From Micromonospora avicenniae (GTDB lineage: Bacteria > Actinomycetota > Actinomycetes > Mycobacteriales > Micromonosporaceae), in assembly GCF_900156065.1 (NCBI RefSeq), contig NZ_FTNF01000003.1:62001-126000 (forward strand): DNA of 64,000 nt, in the 5' to 3' direction. A program made the translations under genes and the position numbers. The stretch's first letter is position 1. The number at the start of each line of letters is the position of its first letter. Shown piece after piece: positions 1 to 9,272 of the stretch. The notes under the pieces are model-generated. The model did no database searches and was not told where the DNA came from. It was given only the letters and a program-made list of their open reading frames with translations.

Positions 1-732
1 GCCGACGCCGTGCAGTTCTTCCTCTCCGACCCGCAGGGATGGAAGGCCCCGAAGTCCCGGGAGGACGCCGAACGGCTGCGCAGCGCCGAGGTCGACATCT
101 ACGTGCACGCGCCGTACGTCATCAACGTGGCGACCCTCAACAACCGGATCCGGATTCCCAGCCGCAAGCTGCTGCTCGCCCACGCCACCGCGGCCGCCGA
201 CGTCGGCGCGAAGGGGCTCGTCGTACACGGTGGGCACGTCAACTCCGGTGACGACCTGGCGGTCGGCTTCGACAACTGGCGCAAGACCTTCGCGTACGCG
301 GCGGAGTCGGGCGGGTTCAAGGTGCCGGTACTGATCGAGAACACGGCCGGTGGCGAGAACGCCTGCGCGCGCCGACTCGACGCGCTCGCCCGGCTCTGGG
401 ACGCCGTCGCTGACTACGAGGTGGGCTTCTGCCTGGACACCTGCCACGCGCACGCCGGCGGTGAGGAGCTGTTGGGCCTGGTCGACCGGGTCAAGGCGAT
501 CACCGGACGGATCGACCTGATACACGCCAACAACTCCAAGGGGAGCTTCGACTCCGGCCAGGACCGGCACGACAACCTCGGGGGCGGCACGATCGACCCC
601 GACCTCCTAGTGGCGGTGATCCGGGCGGCCGGAGCGCCGGTGGTCGTGGAGACTCCCGGCGGTGCGGCCGGCCAGGCCGAGGACATCGCCTTCCTTCGTG
701 AGCAGCTCGGGACGGAGCGCCCTGCGGCATGA
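1..732 (+). CDS. nfo: Endonuclease IV (AP endonuclease), 5'-truncated by window edge
   Basis: The product cleaves DNA 5' to abasic sites in base excision repair and belongs to the TIM-barrel endonuclease IV family, which uses three zinc ions. The reading frame is open from base 1, so the N-terminal part lies upstream of the window; about 243 residues are visible against roughly 280 for the family. Metal-ligand motifs appear in order: HAPY, VVHGGH, IENTAGG, CLDTCHAHAGG, IHANNSKG, a DRHDNLGGG segment and a final VVETPGG. No key residue is missing in the visible part. The stop codon overlaps the next start (ATGA), so the two genes are probably cotranscribed. Family identification is very secure. 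Confidence 0.95.
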   Translation, partial: ADAVQFFLSDPQGWKAPKSREDAERLRSAEVDIYVHAPYVINVATLNNRIRIPSRKLLLAHATAAADVGAKGLVVHGGHVNSGDDLAVGFDNWRKTFAYAAESGGFKVPVLIENTAGGENACARRLDALARLWDAVADYEVGFCLDTCHAHAGGEELLGLVDRVKAITGRIDLIHANNSKGSFDSGQDRHDNLGGGTIDPDLLVAVIRAAGAPVVVETPGGAAGQAEDIAFLREQLGTERPAA

Positions 733-3215
733 CGACCGGACAGTCGGAAACCGGTGGCGTGCCCGCGCCGCCCGGCGACAGCCAACGACCCACGAGCGGC
801 GCCGCGCCGCGCCCGGCCGGCGATGCCGGAACGGGCAACGGCCGCACGGGCGCGGCCGACAACGGGGACGGGACCGCGCGGAGAACCGACGGGGCGGCCG
901 CGACGACCGCGGGTGGGCCGGGGGCTGCCGCGGCCGAGCCCACCACCACCAGCGCCGAGCCCACCGCCAGCGGCTCGGCCGCCGATGCCCCCGGGGCCGG
1001 TAGGAACGGCGTGGCAACCGTCGGCGAGGCCGACGCGGACCACGGAACCGCCGCGAACGGCAAGGCCACGGCCGACCGGGCCGACGCACTCGGCAGTGCC
1101 GACGGGACTGGCACGCCCGGCAAGGCCGGCGCCGAGGGGAAGACCGGCACGAAATCCGACTCCGGTGTTGGCGGCGAGGCGGGCGACCGACCGGCGGACC
1201 AGGCCACCGCCACGGAGGCGGACAAGAAGGCGGGCGAGACGGCCGAGGAGGCCAAGGACCCGTGGAGCTCCTTCGGGCCCGCTCCTGAGGCGGTGCCGAG
1301 CCGACCGCGCCGGGTGGTGCGCGCAGTCGGACGTTTCCTGATCCACGAGTGGACGCTGGCGACGCTCGGGGCGCTGGCCCTCGCGGTGCTGATGACGTGG
1401 CCGACGCTGCGCTACCCGCTCTACACGATGCCGCAGGACACCTGGGATCCGAGCCTGCAGGCCTGGCAGATGGCCTGGTCCGGGCACATCCTGCTGGCCG
1501 ACCCGGCCCAGCTGTGGCAGTCCAACAGTTTCTTCCCGGAGCTGTGGAGCTTCGCGTTCTCCGACACGCTGCTCGGCTATGCCCCGGCGGGCATGATCGG
1601 CACCGGCCCCGAGGCCGCCGTCCTCCGCTACAACATCATGTTCGTGCTGGCGCACGCGCTCGCCACGTTCGGGGCGTACGCGCTGGCGCGGCAGCTCGGC
1701 TCGGGGCGTACGGGTGCGGCGGTGGCCGGGGTGGCCTACGCGTACGCTCCCTGGCTGCTGTCCCAGGCCGGCCACCTGCACGTGCTCTCCAACGGCGGCA
1801 TTCCGCTGGCGCTCGCCATGCTGGCCCGGGGGCACGGCTGGTCGCTCCGGCACGGTTACCGGCCCGAGCGACGACACGACGGCTGGGTCTACGTCGGCTG
1901 GCTCGTGGCGGCCTGGCAGCTGAGCCTCGGCTTCGGCATCGGGCTGCCGTTCGCGTACTTCCTCGGCGCCACGGTGCTCGTCACCGCGGTCATCTGGTAC
2001 GTCCGGCGGACCTGGTTCTGGGCGGTACGGCGTCCGTTCGGCACCCGGCTGTTCGTCGCCGACCTGGTCGGCGGGGCGCTCTTCGCCGGTGTCGGCGTGC
2101 TGATGGCGATCCCCTACTTCAAGGTGACCGAGCTGCACTCGAACGCCGAACGGTCGATCGGCGACATCGCCCTCTTCTCGCCGCCCGCCTCCGGCTTCGT
2201 CACCGCGCCAGCGGAGTCGCGCATCTGGGGTGGGCTGCACGAGGGGGCGCGAGCGGCGCTGCCCTGGCACCCGGAGATGACGCTGCTACCCGGCTTCGTG
2301 CTCTACGCCCTGGCCGCGGGCGGCCTCTTGTTCTCGGTCTGGAAGCTGCGGCACCGCCTGCTGCTGCTCGCCGGTGTGCTGGGCACGATGGTGCTCGCCA
2401 TGGGCACCCGCTTCTTCGGCGGTACCTGGACCTACGTGCCGCTCTTCGAGCACCTGCCCGGCTGGAACGGGCTGCGTACGCCGGGCCGGCTGATGCTCTG
2501 GACCACGCTGCTGCTCTGCCTGCTGGCGGCGGGCGCGGTCACGGCTCTCACCGAGCGGGTGTACGACCTCGCCAGGCAGCGGATCCCGTCTTGGCCTGGT
2601 CCGTGGCTGCGGCTGGCCACCCTGCTGCCGTTGCTGCTGGTGGCGGTCGAGGGTCTGAACACCACGCCGCACCCGGTGGCCCCGACCCAGCCGGCCGCCA
2701 TGCGCCTGGTCGATGGCCCGATGCTCGTGCTACCGAGCAACCAGAGCCTCGACCAGCACGTCATGCTCTGGTCCACCACGCACTTCCAGGACATCGTGAA
2801 CGGGGGCAGTGGCTTCACCCCTCAGCAGCTGGACGAAGTCCGGCGGGTGACCCAGACGTTCCCCGACCAGACAAGCGTCGACTACCTGCGCACGCTGGGC
2901 GTACGTAACGTGGTGCTGCTGCGCGACCAGCTCGCCGGTACTCCGTGGGAGATGTCCGTCGACAGTCCCGTGGACGGGCTCGGCATCACGCGGGAGGAGA
3001 TGGGCGACGCGGTGGTCTATCGGCTCTGGCCCGGGGAGTCATCGGCCACTCCCCAGCCGCAACCGACCCCGTCCGGCCAGCCCGGCCTACCGACGCAGCC
3101 AGGCATGCCGACGGGCCTACCCACGGGGCTGCCGACGAACCTCCCGACCGGACTACCCACGAACCTGCCGACGGCGCTGCCCACGAACCTACCGACCGGG
3201 TCTGGCGGGCGATGA
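729..3215 (+). CDS. Large polytopic membrane protein, GT-C glycosyltransferase-like
   Basis: This 828-residue protein has three parts. Residues 1-195 are a low-complexity Ala/Gly/Thr/Asp-rich cytoplasmic region. The middle (about 205-650) has some ten hydrophobic segments. The first external loop (PQDTWDPSLQAWQMAW) is Asp/Trp-rich, as in GT-C enzymes that use lipid-linked sugars. The C-terminal ~40 residues form a Pro-rich tail of LPTG/LPTN repeats. The start codon overlaps the nfo stop by 4 bp, which fixes the start and implies translational coupling. A sugar transferase for cell-envelope glycans is the best guess from fold type. Donor, acceptor and catalytic residue are not identifiable by eye. 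Confidence 0.8.
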   Translation: MTTGQSETGGVPAPPGDSQRPTSGAAPRPAGDAGTGNGRTGAADNGDGTARRTDGAAATTAGGPGAAAAEPTTTSAEPTASGSAADAPGAGRNGVATVGEADADHGTAANGKATADRADALGSADGTGTPGKAGAEGKTGTKSDSGVGGEAGDRPADQATATEADKKAGETAEEAKDPWSSFGPAPEAVPSRPRRVVRAVGRFLIHEWTLATLGALALAVLMTWPTLRYPLYTMPQDTWDPSLQAWQMAWSGHILLADPAQLWQSNSFFPELWSFAFSDTLLGYAPAGMIGTGPEAAVLRYNIMFVLAHALATFGAYALARQLGSGRTGAAVAGVAYAYAPWLLSQAGHLHVLSNGGIPLALAMLARGHGWSLRHGYRPERRHDGWVYVGWLVAAWQLSLGFGIGLPFAYFLGATVLVTAVIWYVRRTWFWAVRRPFGTRLFVADLVGGALFAGVGVLMAIPYFKVTELHSNAERSIGDIALFSPPASGFVTAPAESRIWGGLHEGARAALPWHPEMTLLPGFVLYALAAGGLLFSVWKLRHRLLLLAGVLGTMVLAMGTRFFGGTWTYVPLFEHLPGWNGLRTPGRLMLWTTLLLCLLAAGAVTALTERVYDLARQRIPSWPGPWLRLATLLPLLLVAVEGLNTTPHPVAPTQPAAMRLVDGPMLVLPSNQSLDQHVMLWSTTHFQDIVNGGSGFTPQQLDEVRRVTQTFPDQTSVDYLRTLGVRNVVLLRDQLAGTPWEMSVDSPVDGLGITREEMGDAVVYRLWPGESSATPQPQPTPSGQPGLPTQPGMPTGLPTGLPTNLPTGLPTNLPTALPTNLPTGSGGR
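3103..3200 (+). repeat. In-frame tandem repeat encoding LPTG/LPTN
   Basis: Near the 3' end of the GT-C-like gene, 12-base units encoding Leu-Pro-Thr-Gly or Leu-Pro-Thr-Asn are repeated about seven times, with synonymous drift at third positions. The units give an extended Pro/Thr tail after the last globular segment. Such repeats are prone to copy-number change. Confidence 0.75.
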
Positions 3216-3320
3216 CGATCCGATGATCCGGTCGTGCGGACATGGTGCCAGGTGATGTGAAGCTTCCCGCAACGAACGGGGCCGACATCGAGACGGCCCC
3301 GCGAGGCAGGAGGAACCACC

Positions 3321-3797
3321 ATGAAAACGCGAATCCGAACCATCCTCGCCGGGCTCGCCACGCTGGCCGCCCTTGCCGTCGCCACCCCGGCGCAGGCGGC
3401 AACCGCCGCTCCCCTCGGCACCGCCGCGAACCCGTTCACCGTCTCGGCCACTTCGGGCTGCGGATCGAGCTGCGACGGCAAGGACCCATCCGTGTACGCC
3501 ATCTACTACAACGGCCGAATCACTACCTGCTCGGCCGACGCGATCACCGCGCGGGTCAACACCAACGGCATCAACCTGGAACTGCGCTACAGCGCGATCT
3601 GCCGCACGGCCTGGACCCGGGTCCCCAACGACTTCTACTACCCGTACATCCGGAGCTACTACCCCGACGGCCGGCTCCGCGTCGAGTACAACGGCTTCGA
3701 GGGCGCCTACTACTCGCAGATGGTCAACGACGCGAACCTGCTCGCCGAGGCGCGCGCCTCGGCCGGCCCGACGACCTGGTACACGGGCCGGTACTGA
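3321..3797 (+). CDS. Small secreted DUF2690-type protein (copy A)
   Basis: The 158-residue product starts with a Sec signal peptide (KTRIRT, a hydrophobic stretch, cleavage near ATPAQA-AT). The mature part carries the DUF2690 pattern: paired Cys, CDGKDP, a later Cys before an alanine-rich stretch, then LELRYSAICRTAWTRV. The function of the family is unknown. Several Cys suggest disulfides in a secreted domain. The start is set by a good ribosome site (AGGAGG, seven bases before ATG). A perfect hairpin follows the stop. It is paralogous to the minus-strand gene at 13409-13879, and the two bracket the secreted-protein block. Confidence 0.85.
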   Translation: MKTRIRTILAGLATLAALAVATPAQAATAAPLGTAANPFTVSATSGCGSSCDGKDPSVYAIYYNGRITTCSADAITARVNTNGINLELRYSAICRTAWTRVPNDFYYPYIRSYYPDGRLRVEYNGFEGAYYSQMVNDANLLAEARASAGPTTWYTGRY

Positions 3798-3814
3798 GCC
3801 GGTAGCGACCAATA

Positions 3815-3852
3815 CGGACCGGGCGGCGTAACTCTGCGCCGCCCGGTCCGTC
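3815..3852 (+). terminator. Hairpin terminator after DUF2690 copy A
   Basis: A perfect 15-bp inverted repeat (ACGGACCGGGCGGCG and its complement) has an 8-base loop and lies 18 bases after the stop codon. No U-tract follows, as is common in high-GC actinobacteria. Confidence 0.7.
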
Positions 3853-3998
3853 GTCATGCGTTCGGCGAATCGCGGCTATGGGCCGGCGATGCGATGAGCA
3901 TGATCCCGTGGTGAGCGCGCCGGTGATGCTGCCCCTCACTGGTAGCGCCGTCGCACGTCGCGTCACGGCGCAACCGATCTCGATCAGAGGGGATCAGG

Positions 3999-5579
3999 TT
4001 GAAGCAGCGGGTAGGAACAAGACAATGGCTGACGGCGGCGTGCCTCGCCGCCGCCATCCTGGCTGTCCAACCGGCGTCAGTGCACGCCGAGGAGAAAAGA
4101 GAGCCTGCGCCGGAACCGACCAAGCCGGTCGCCCAGGCACCGCGCGAGTCCGGCGACAACAGCATCACGCCCGCCCAGCGGGCACGTATGGCGAGTGAGG
4201 AGCCACTGGTCAAGGCGGCGTTGCGGATTCGCACGGCTGCGCAGAAGGCCAAGGCGGCCGGCTTCGCCGGGGTGGCGTTGCGCGACGGCACGGTGACCGT
4301 CTACTGGAAGGGTCCGGTGCCGGCGGCCAGCCAGAAGACGATCGACCAGGAGTCGGCCAAGGTGCCGGTCGTGGTACAGCCCGCCGCGCACTCCGCAGAG
4401 GAGCTGGCCAAGGCGGCCGACGAGATCGGCCGGACGTTGCGCGCCTCCGGCGACCGCTCGGTCGTCTCGATCGGCTACCCGGTGACCGGCAGCGGCATCA
4501 CCGCCACGGTGACCGGCGCGAAGACGCCGGCCGCCCTCGCGAATACCCCGGTGCCCGTGACTGTGAACCGGACTGCGCCGAAGTCCGTCAAGCCTGCTTC
4601 GCAGGGTTCGGCGCCGGGCCGCCGGACGGGCTCACCGGCTAGCGCGGGGACCGCCGGCACGACGGCTACCGGAGACTCGATGGGCACCCTGGCGTTCGGC
4701 GACTGGCCGCACCCGAGCCGGCAGGACGACACCGTCCCGGCCTGGGGCGGGGCGCACATCATCAACTCCAACGCGACCGGCGGGAACCAGGGCTGGCAGA
4801 TCCGGGACGACGAGACCTCTGAGGTAAGGCCGGCCGACGACAAGTGGCACTGCACCTCCGGCTTCCCCGTCATCGTCAACGGCAGCGGCCAGGAACTCAT
4901 GGTGCAGGCGCTCGGCTGCGGCGGCCCGCAGCGGGCATTTGTCGAACCGAACGGTGAGCCAGTCAACGTGCCAACCAGCAGCATCACGGTGGATGCCTCC
5001 TCCGGCGTCTCGTTGACCGTTCCCGTCGGCGGCGCCGAGCCGTACCTCTACGGCGGGGACGCCTGGGCGCAGACCGGCTGGCAGATCGGCGGCTGGGAGG
5101 CACCGGTGACAGGCCAGACCGTCTGCGTTTCCGCGGCCGAGACAGGGACTTTCTGCGACGTCACGATCGGCGATGAGGTCGACTCGGAAACCGCGTTCAT
5201 CCCGACCTCACAGGGCGACTCCAACGAGACCCACAACATGACCAACCTCTACACCCACCCTCATGACGGACCGGTGTGGTCCGACCGGCGGGTCTACAAG
5301 CTCGCGGACGGCAGCGTCTGCAACGCGTTCGACTTTTTCAAGGAGGAGGACGAAGAGCACTGCTGGCGCGTTCCGTTCGCACCGGGTGACATGGGCGCTG
5401 CCGTCTACACGATGCCGGCCACCGGTACCACGACCGGCGTGATCATCAAGGGCATCCTTGTTCACCACCACGACGGATACCTCCAGAACCCGCTCAACTA
5501 CCACATGGTGGGGGCCGATCGGATCTCGGCCGCCTACCCATATATCAGCCCCCTGACTTCGAGGAACGACCGGCCGTGA
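3999..5579 (+). CDS. Secreted chymotrypsin-fold pseudo-protease with prodomain-like region
   Basis: This 526-residue secreted protein starts at TTG after GAGGGG and has a signal peptide ending near VHAEE. Residues ~60-190 resemble an alpha-lytic-protease type prodomain (FAGVALRDGTVTVYW, later VVVQPAAHSAEELAKAADEIG). The rest resembles S1 serine proteases of the streptogrisin type, but the catalytic landmarks are gone. After CTSGF (Cys285) there is no TAGHC histidine block, and the GDSGGPV motif reads GDMGAAV, with Met465 in place of Ser. An intact enzyme is therefore unlikely; a binding or inhibitor-like role is possible. The next gene begins within 20 bases, indicating an operon. The fold call is moderate and the missing Ser is read directly. 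Confidence 0.65.
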   Translation: MKQRVGTRQWLTAACLAAAILAVQPASVHAEEKREPAPEPTKPVAQAPRESGDNSITPAQRARMASEEPLVKAALRIRTAAQKAKAAGFAGVALRDGTVTVYWKGPVPAASQKTIDQESAKVPVVVQPAAHSAEELAKAADEIGRTLRASGDRSVVSIGYPVTGSGITATVTGAKTPAALANTPVPVTVNRTAPKSVKPASQGSAPGRRTGSPASAGTAGTTATGDSMGTLAFGDWPHPSRQDDTVPAWGGAHIINSNATGGNQGWQIRDDETSEVRPADDKWHCTSGFPVIVNGSGQELMVQALGCGGPQRAFVEPNGEPVNVPTSSITVDASSGVSLTVPVGGAEPYLYGGDAWAQTGWQIGGWEAPVTGQTVCVSAAETGTFCDVTIGDEVDSETAFIPTSQGDSNETHNMTNLYTHPHDGPVWSDRRVYKLADGSVCNAFDFFKEEDEEHCWRVPFAPGDMGAAVYTMPATGTTTGVIIKGILVHHHDGYLQNPLNYHMVGADRISAAYPYISPLTSRNDRP

Positions 5580-5593
5580 AGAAGGGAGGAACG

Positions 5594-8566
5594 ATGAGTA
5601 TGTTCAGCACGAGCGGACTCCGTACCGGCAGACCGATGGCGTTGGCCGCAGCTGTTGCGGTCGGCCTCGCGCTGTTGTGGGTCCCACCAGCGCAGGCGAA
5701 GCCACAGCCGACCCGGGAGCCGGTCGCCGTCGGGGCGATCGGTGCGACGGAGCGGGACAAGGTGATCGGTACGGGCTGGCAGTCGTCGCCGGACCGGGCG
5801 TGGACCACCGCCGGGGATGCGGAGGGCTTCCACGTCCTGGTCGCCGACGCGGCCGACGGTTACACCTGGCGCACGGTCGCCACCCTCAGCGAGAGCGGGT
5901 TCGACACCGACCGCTGGATCGGCAACGCGTGCGTCACCGGTTCGGGACGCCGTGCCGTGGTCGTGTACGCGCCCCGGACCTTCACGAACAAGGCCGAGCT
6001 GAGCGCACGGGGCGGCTTCACCGCCGTCGTCGATCTGGAAACCGGCGCGGTGAGGAAGCTGCCGGTTACCACCAGCCTCGCCTATTTCAATCCGGGCTGC
6101 GGCACCGGGGAGGCGGTGGCGCTGACGCAGGAGGGCGATGAGGAACGGCCCGGCACCCGGCTGCTACGCCTGGACGCCGTCCAAGCGAAGCTGGGGCCGA
6201 AGGTCACGGTGAAGGGCCAGCTGACGTCGGCCGTACCCGTCGGGAACGGCTTCATCGGTGCGCGCGGCGCCTATCTCACCAAGGTCGACAGCAAGGGAAG
6301 CACGACGAACCTCGGCGAGGGGAGCAACGTGCCGTTCGCCATCCGGCCGGACGGCGCGGGTGGCGTCAACTACCTCGAACTCGACGGCACCTCGATGCGG
6401 GCACGTCGGCTGGCCGGCGGCAAACAGGTCACGCTGGCCGAGGGCGGTGTCGGCTCCTTCGGGCTCGAACCCGGCGCCGGTGGGCGGGTGTTTCTGACCG
6501 GTCGTCCGACCAGCGTCAGCTCCCTGCCCGCGGCCGTGCAACGGCTCGACGTGCCGGCCACGGCGGAGGTCTCCACCACCGGTCGGCTCGCTTTCGAGCG
6601 GACGATGACCGCCGAGGAGACGCTTCCTGGCAGTACCCCGCCGGTGGATAGCGCCCCAGTCCGGTTGAAGGCGCTGGTGCCACAGACCCGTGAGGCGGTC
6701 TCCTTCCAGGTGGCGCCGGCGCACGCCGCCACTGCGGGGGCGACCGAGGTCAGCCCGGCGCTGGGCCGCCCGCGCACGGCCGCGGCGGGTACGACCAGCC
6801 GGGCGGACGCCGCCAAGGCCGCCGCGGACGACGATCTGATGACGCGGTACGACCCGGAGGACCCGGATCCGTGGTGCGCGGTGCCGCGCAACGACATGAA
6901 GACGCTGGCATACCACCCCCGCCCCCGCCAGATCGAGTGGGCGGTCGACTACGGCATCTTCGGGGCGCTCACCCAGGTCCGGCCCGCGAACTTCAAGAAC
7001 TTCGGGCTGCCGTCGTACTCCCCGCAGGGACTGTTCCCGCCACACCCGCTGGTCGGCGGCGGCCATGTCTCGGCACAGATCATGCTCGGCATCCTGGCGC
7101 AGGAGTCCAACCTGTGGCAGGCCTCGCAGACCGAGTCTGGCGAGTACGGCAACCCGTTGATCGGCAACTACTACGGGCGCAACTACTACGACGAGGACAC
7201 CAGCGACGACTGGCGGATCCACTGGGACGAGGCGGACTGCGGCTACGGCGTCGGGCAGGTGACCGACGGCATGCGCAAGGCCGGCAAGGAGAAGCCTGGC
7301 GAGGTGGCCCGACCGGCCGTTCACCAGCGGGCCATCGCGCTGGACTACGCGGCCAACATAGCCGCCTCGCTGCAGATCCTCCAGGACAAGTGGAACCAGA
7401 CCTACTCCAACGGTCTCGTCGTCAACAACGGTGACCCGACGAAGGTCGAGAACTGGTACTTCGCAGCCTGGGCCTACAACAGCGGCTTCTACCCGTCCAA
7501 GGGAGACGGATCGCCGTGGGGTGTCGGCTGGAGCAACAACCCGATCAACCCCCGGTACGATCCGGCGCGGCACCCGTTCCTGGATGTACGGGACCCGTTC
7601 GACCTCGATGACAACGTCCCCGTTTTCAGCGATGCGGCGCACCCTCAGGACTGGCCCTACCAGGAGAAGGTCATCGGCTGGGCGGCCCAGTCGATCGATA
7701 CGGGCGACGACGGCGTCGGCTTCCGTACCGCGTTCTGGATCGGGGAGCCACTGGACGCACGGCTGCGACGAACCCAGCAGAAGCCGGAAACCAGTCTCTT
7801 CTGCGACGGCTCGAACAATTGTGACCCGCTGGCCCGTGTGCAGCCGAACGAGCCCGGTCTCGAGCAGGAGCCTCCCGGACCCTGCCTGCACAAGAACAGT
7901 GCGGGTCAGTACGACCTGAAGTGCTGGTATCACGCACCGGTCACGTGGAAGGGGGACTGCGACGAGAGTTGCGGCTTCGAGGGCATCCGGTACGACGTGC
8001 CGGACAACTACGCCGAGCCCGTTGACGGCACGCACAACCCGCCGCAGTGCACCCCGGTCGGCCTGCCGGCCAACGTGATCATCGTGGACAGCATCTCCTC
8101 CGGCACAGCCATGCCACGGTGCGGCAACGCCCCGCGCAACGACGGGTCCTTCATCATGGAGTTCGCGGAGGGCTGGCCCGGCGAGTACACGTCGAAGATC
8201 GACACTCACCAGCTGGACAACGGGTTCGGCGGCCACCACTGGTTCACCCGGGCTCGCGGGTCGTACCGGTTCCAGGTGATCGCTACCTGGCGGCCACCGA
8301 CCAGTCAGACCGGGCGCACCGGCGTGTACGTCTACGTCCCGCCGACCGGCGGGCGGGTCAACGACGCGTACTACGAGATCAATACCGGTGACGGCCGGAT
8401 CCGGATGGTGAAGGTGGATCAGGAGGCGTACCACGGTAGCTGGGCGTTCCTGGGCAACTTCCAGCTCGGGTCCGGCGCATATGTCCGGCTGGACACGATG
8501 CTTTCGGGGCCGTCAGAGAAGTCGATCAGCATCGACGCTGCGGCCTTCGTGCCGGGCGGCGTCTGA
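5594..8566 (+). CDS. Giant secreted protein A: propeller-like, lytic-transglycosylase-like and golvesin-like domains
   Basis: The product is about 990 residues. ATG 5594 is chosen, though ATG 5600 has better spacing from AGGGAGGA. A signal peptide ends near PAQA. Residues ~45-330 contain repeated beta-strand-like units resembling a propeller. Residues ~430-640 look like a GH23 lysozyme-like domain: AQESNLW (candidate catalytic Glu504), GYGVGQVTDGM and FAAWAYNSG. A Cys-rich linker follows, then a golvesin-like C-terminus (KVDQEAYHGSWAFLG, ending SIDAAAFV). It is paralogous over its length to the minus-strand protein at 9269-13222 but lacks the SGNH domain. Peptidoglycan or glycan cleavage outside the cell is plausible but unproven. 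Confidence 0.7.
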   Translation: MSMFSTSGLRTGRPMALAAAVAVGLALLWVPPAQAKPQPTREPVAVGAIGATERDKVIGTGWQSSPDRAWTTAGDAEGFHVLVADAADGYTWRTVATLSESGFDTDRWIGNACVTGSGRRAVVVYAPRTFTNKAELSARGGFTAVVDLETGAVRKLPVTTSLAYFNPGCGTGEAVALTQEGDEERPGTRLLRLDAVQAKLGPKVTVKGQLTSAVPVGNGFIGARGAYLTKVDSKGSTTNLGEGSNVPFAIRPDGAGGVNYLELDGTSMRARRLAGGKQVTLAEGGVGSFGLEPGAGGRVFLTGRPTSVSSLPAAVQRLDVPATAEVSTTGRLAFERTMTAEETLPGSTPPVDSAPVRLKALVPQTREAVSFQVAPAHAATAGATEVSPALGRPRTAAAGTTSRADAAKAAADDDLMTRYDPEDPDPWCAVPRNDMKTLAYHPRPRQIEWAVDYGIFGALTQVRPANFKNFGLPSYSPQGLFPPHPLVGGGHVSAQIMLGILAQESNLWQASQTESGEYGNPLIGNYYGRNYYDEDTSDDWRIHWDEADCGYGVGQVTDGMRKAGKEKPGEVARPAVHQRAIALDYAANIAASLQILQDKWNQTYSNGLVVNNGDPTKVENWYFAAWAYNSGFYPSKGDGSPWGVGWSNNPINPRYDPARHPFLDVRDPFDLDDNVPVFSDAAHPQDWPYQEKVIGWAAQSIDTGDDGVGFRTAFWIGEPLDARLRRTQQKPETSLFCDGSNNCDPLARVQPNEPGLEQEPPGPCLHKNSAGQYDLKCWYHAPVTWKGDCDESCGFEGIRYDVPDNYAEPVDGTHNPPQCTPVGLPANVIIVDSISSGTAMPRCGNAPRNDGSFIMEFAEGWPGEYTSKIDTHQLDNGFGGHHWFTRARGSYRFQVIATWRPPTSQTGRTGVYVYVPPTGGRVNDAYYEINTGDGRIRMVKVDQEAYHGSWAFLGNFQLGSGAYVRLDTMLSGPSEKSISIDAAAFVPGGV

Positions 8567-8574
8567 CGGATGAA

Positions 8575-8609
8575 CCGATGGGGGTACGCGAGGCGTGTAC
8601 CCCCATCGG
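8575..8609. terminator. Hairpin between convergent genes
   Basis: A 13-bp perfect stem (CCGATGGGGGTAC and its complement) with a 9-base loop starts 9 bases after the stop of giant protein A. It sits between two convergent transcription units and could act in both directions. The remaining bases to 8780 show no recognisable feature. Confidence 0.7.
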
Positions 8610-8780
8610 CGTCGGGCTTTCGCTGCCACCCAGGGAAGCAGGGCGTCCTGCGGTGGACTTCGTTATGAAGACCGTCCGATCGGTTGGCGGGGTGGGGCGG
8701 CCAGACCCGCTCTTGAATCATCCCCAACCGCCGGCAGATGTCTCGAGCATTGGCTGGGTCTCGGCTCAGGTGCAGAGGCT

Positions 8781-9272
8781 TTACCGGTGCAGTGTGACGA
8801 CCCGGTCAGGCCGATCAGGTCGCTGGTCGAGGGCCGAACCACAAGAAATGTCGGCCATGTCGACGTGTGGATCCTTGGCTGCCATCCCCGACAGCCGGAC
8901 GCAGAGCCGGACGTGAACCTCGGCGGCGACGAAGCCACCACCATGACCGGCCCCGTCGTAGGCAACATCCACTTCGAGGCGGCCGTCACGGCCTGCGCGC
9001 TGGCCGAAGACGACACCGTGACGGTCTGCCGCACTCGCGGCTGTCGCCAGGGCAGTCAGCCGCTGTTCAACAGTCTGCGTGGTCAAGGCCGGATCGGCGA
9101 GCACGACGGTAGCCGTGTTCCGGGCGAGAGCGGCGCGAGATCGCACCGCCTCGGTCGCTTCCGCCGTCGCCTGCCCCTCCGAATCCAGACCACAGCCGGC
9201 CAGGCAAAGTAGCGTGACGCCCGCGAGAAGAAGGCATCTTCTCGCGGACCTCACCGTGACTGCCCGGGTCAC
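8781..9272 (-). CDS. Putative lipoprotein translationally coupled to giant protein B
   Basis: This 163-residue product has an N-terminal Arg-rich and hydrophobic stretch ending in a lipobox (LCLAGC), so lipid anchoring at Cys is expected. The rest is Ala/Val-rich with a helix-like segment and later paired strands; I recognise no family. GTG at 9272 is chosen because it overlaps the stop of the upstream 1317-residue gene (GTGA), implying coupled translation. A second GTG at 9254 also precedes the lipobox. Its fixed position suggests a surface partner or chaperone of giant protein B. Confidence 0.65.
   Translation of the reverse strand: MTRAVTVRSARRCLLLAGVTLLCLAGCGLDSEGQATAEATEAVRSRAALARNTATVVLADPALTTQTVEQRLTALATAASAADRHGVVFGQRAGRDGRLEVDVAYDGAGHGGGFVAAEVHVRLCVRLSGMAAKDPHVDMADISCGSALDQRPDRPDRVVTLHR

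Noticed and set aside
414-2270. Long minus-strand ORF opposite the nfo and GT-C genes
   Set aside because: It is antisense to two well-supported coding frames and reads as charged low-complexity sequence.
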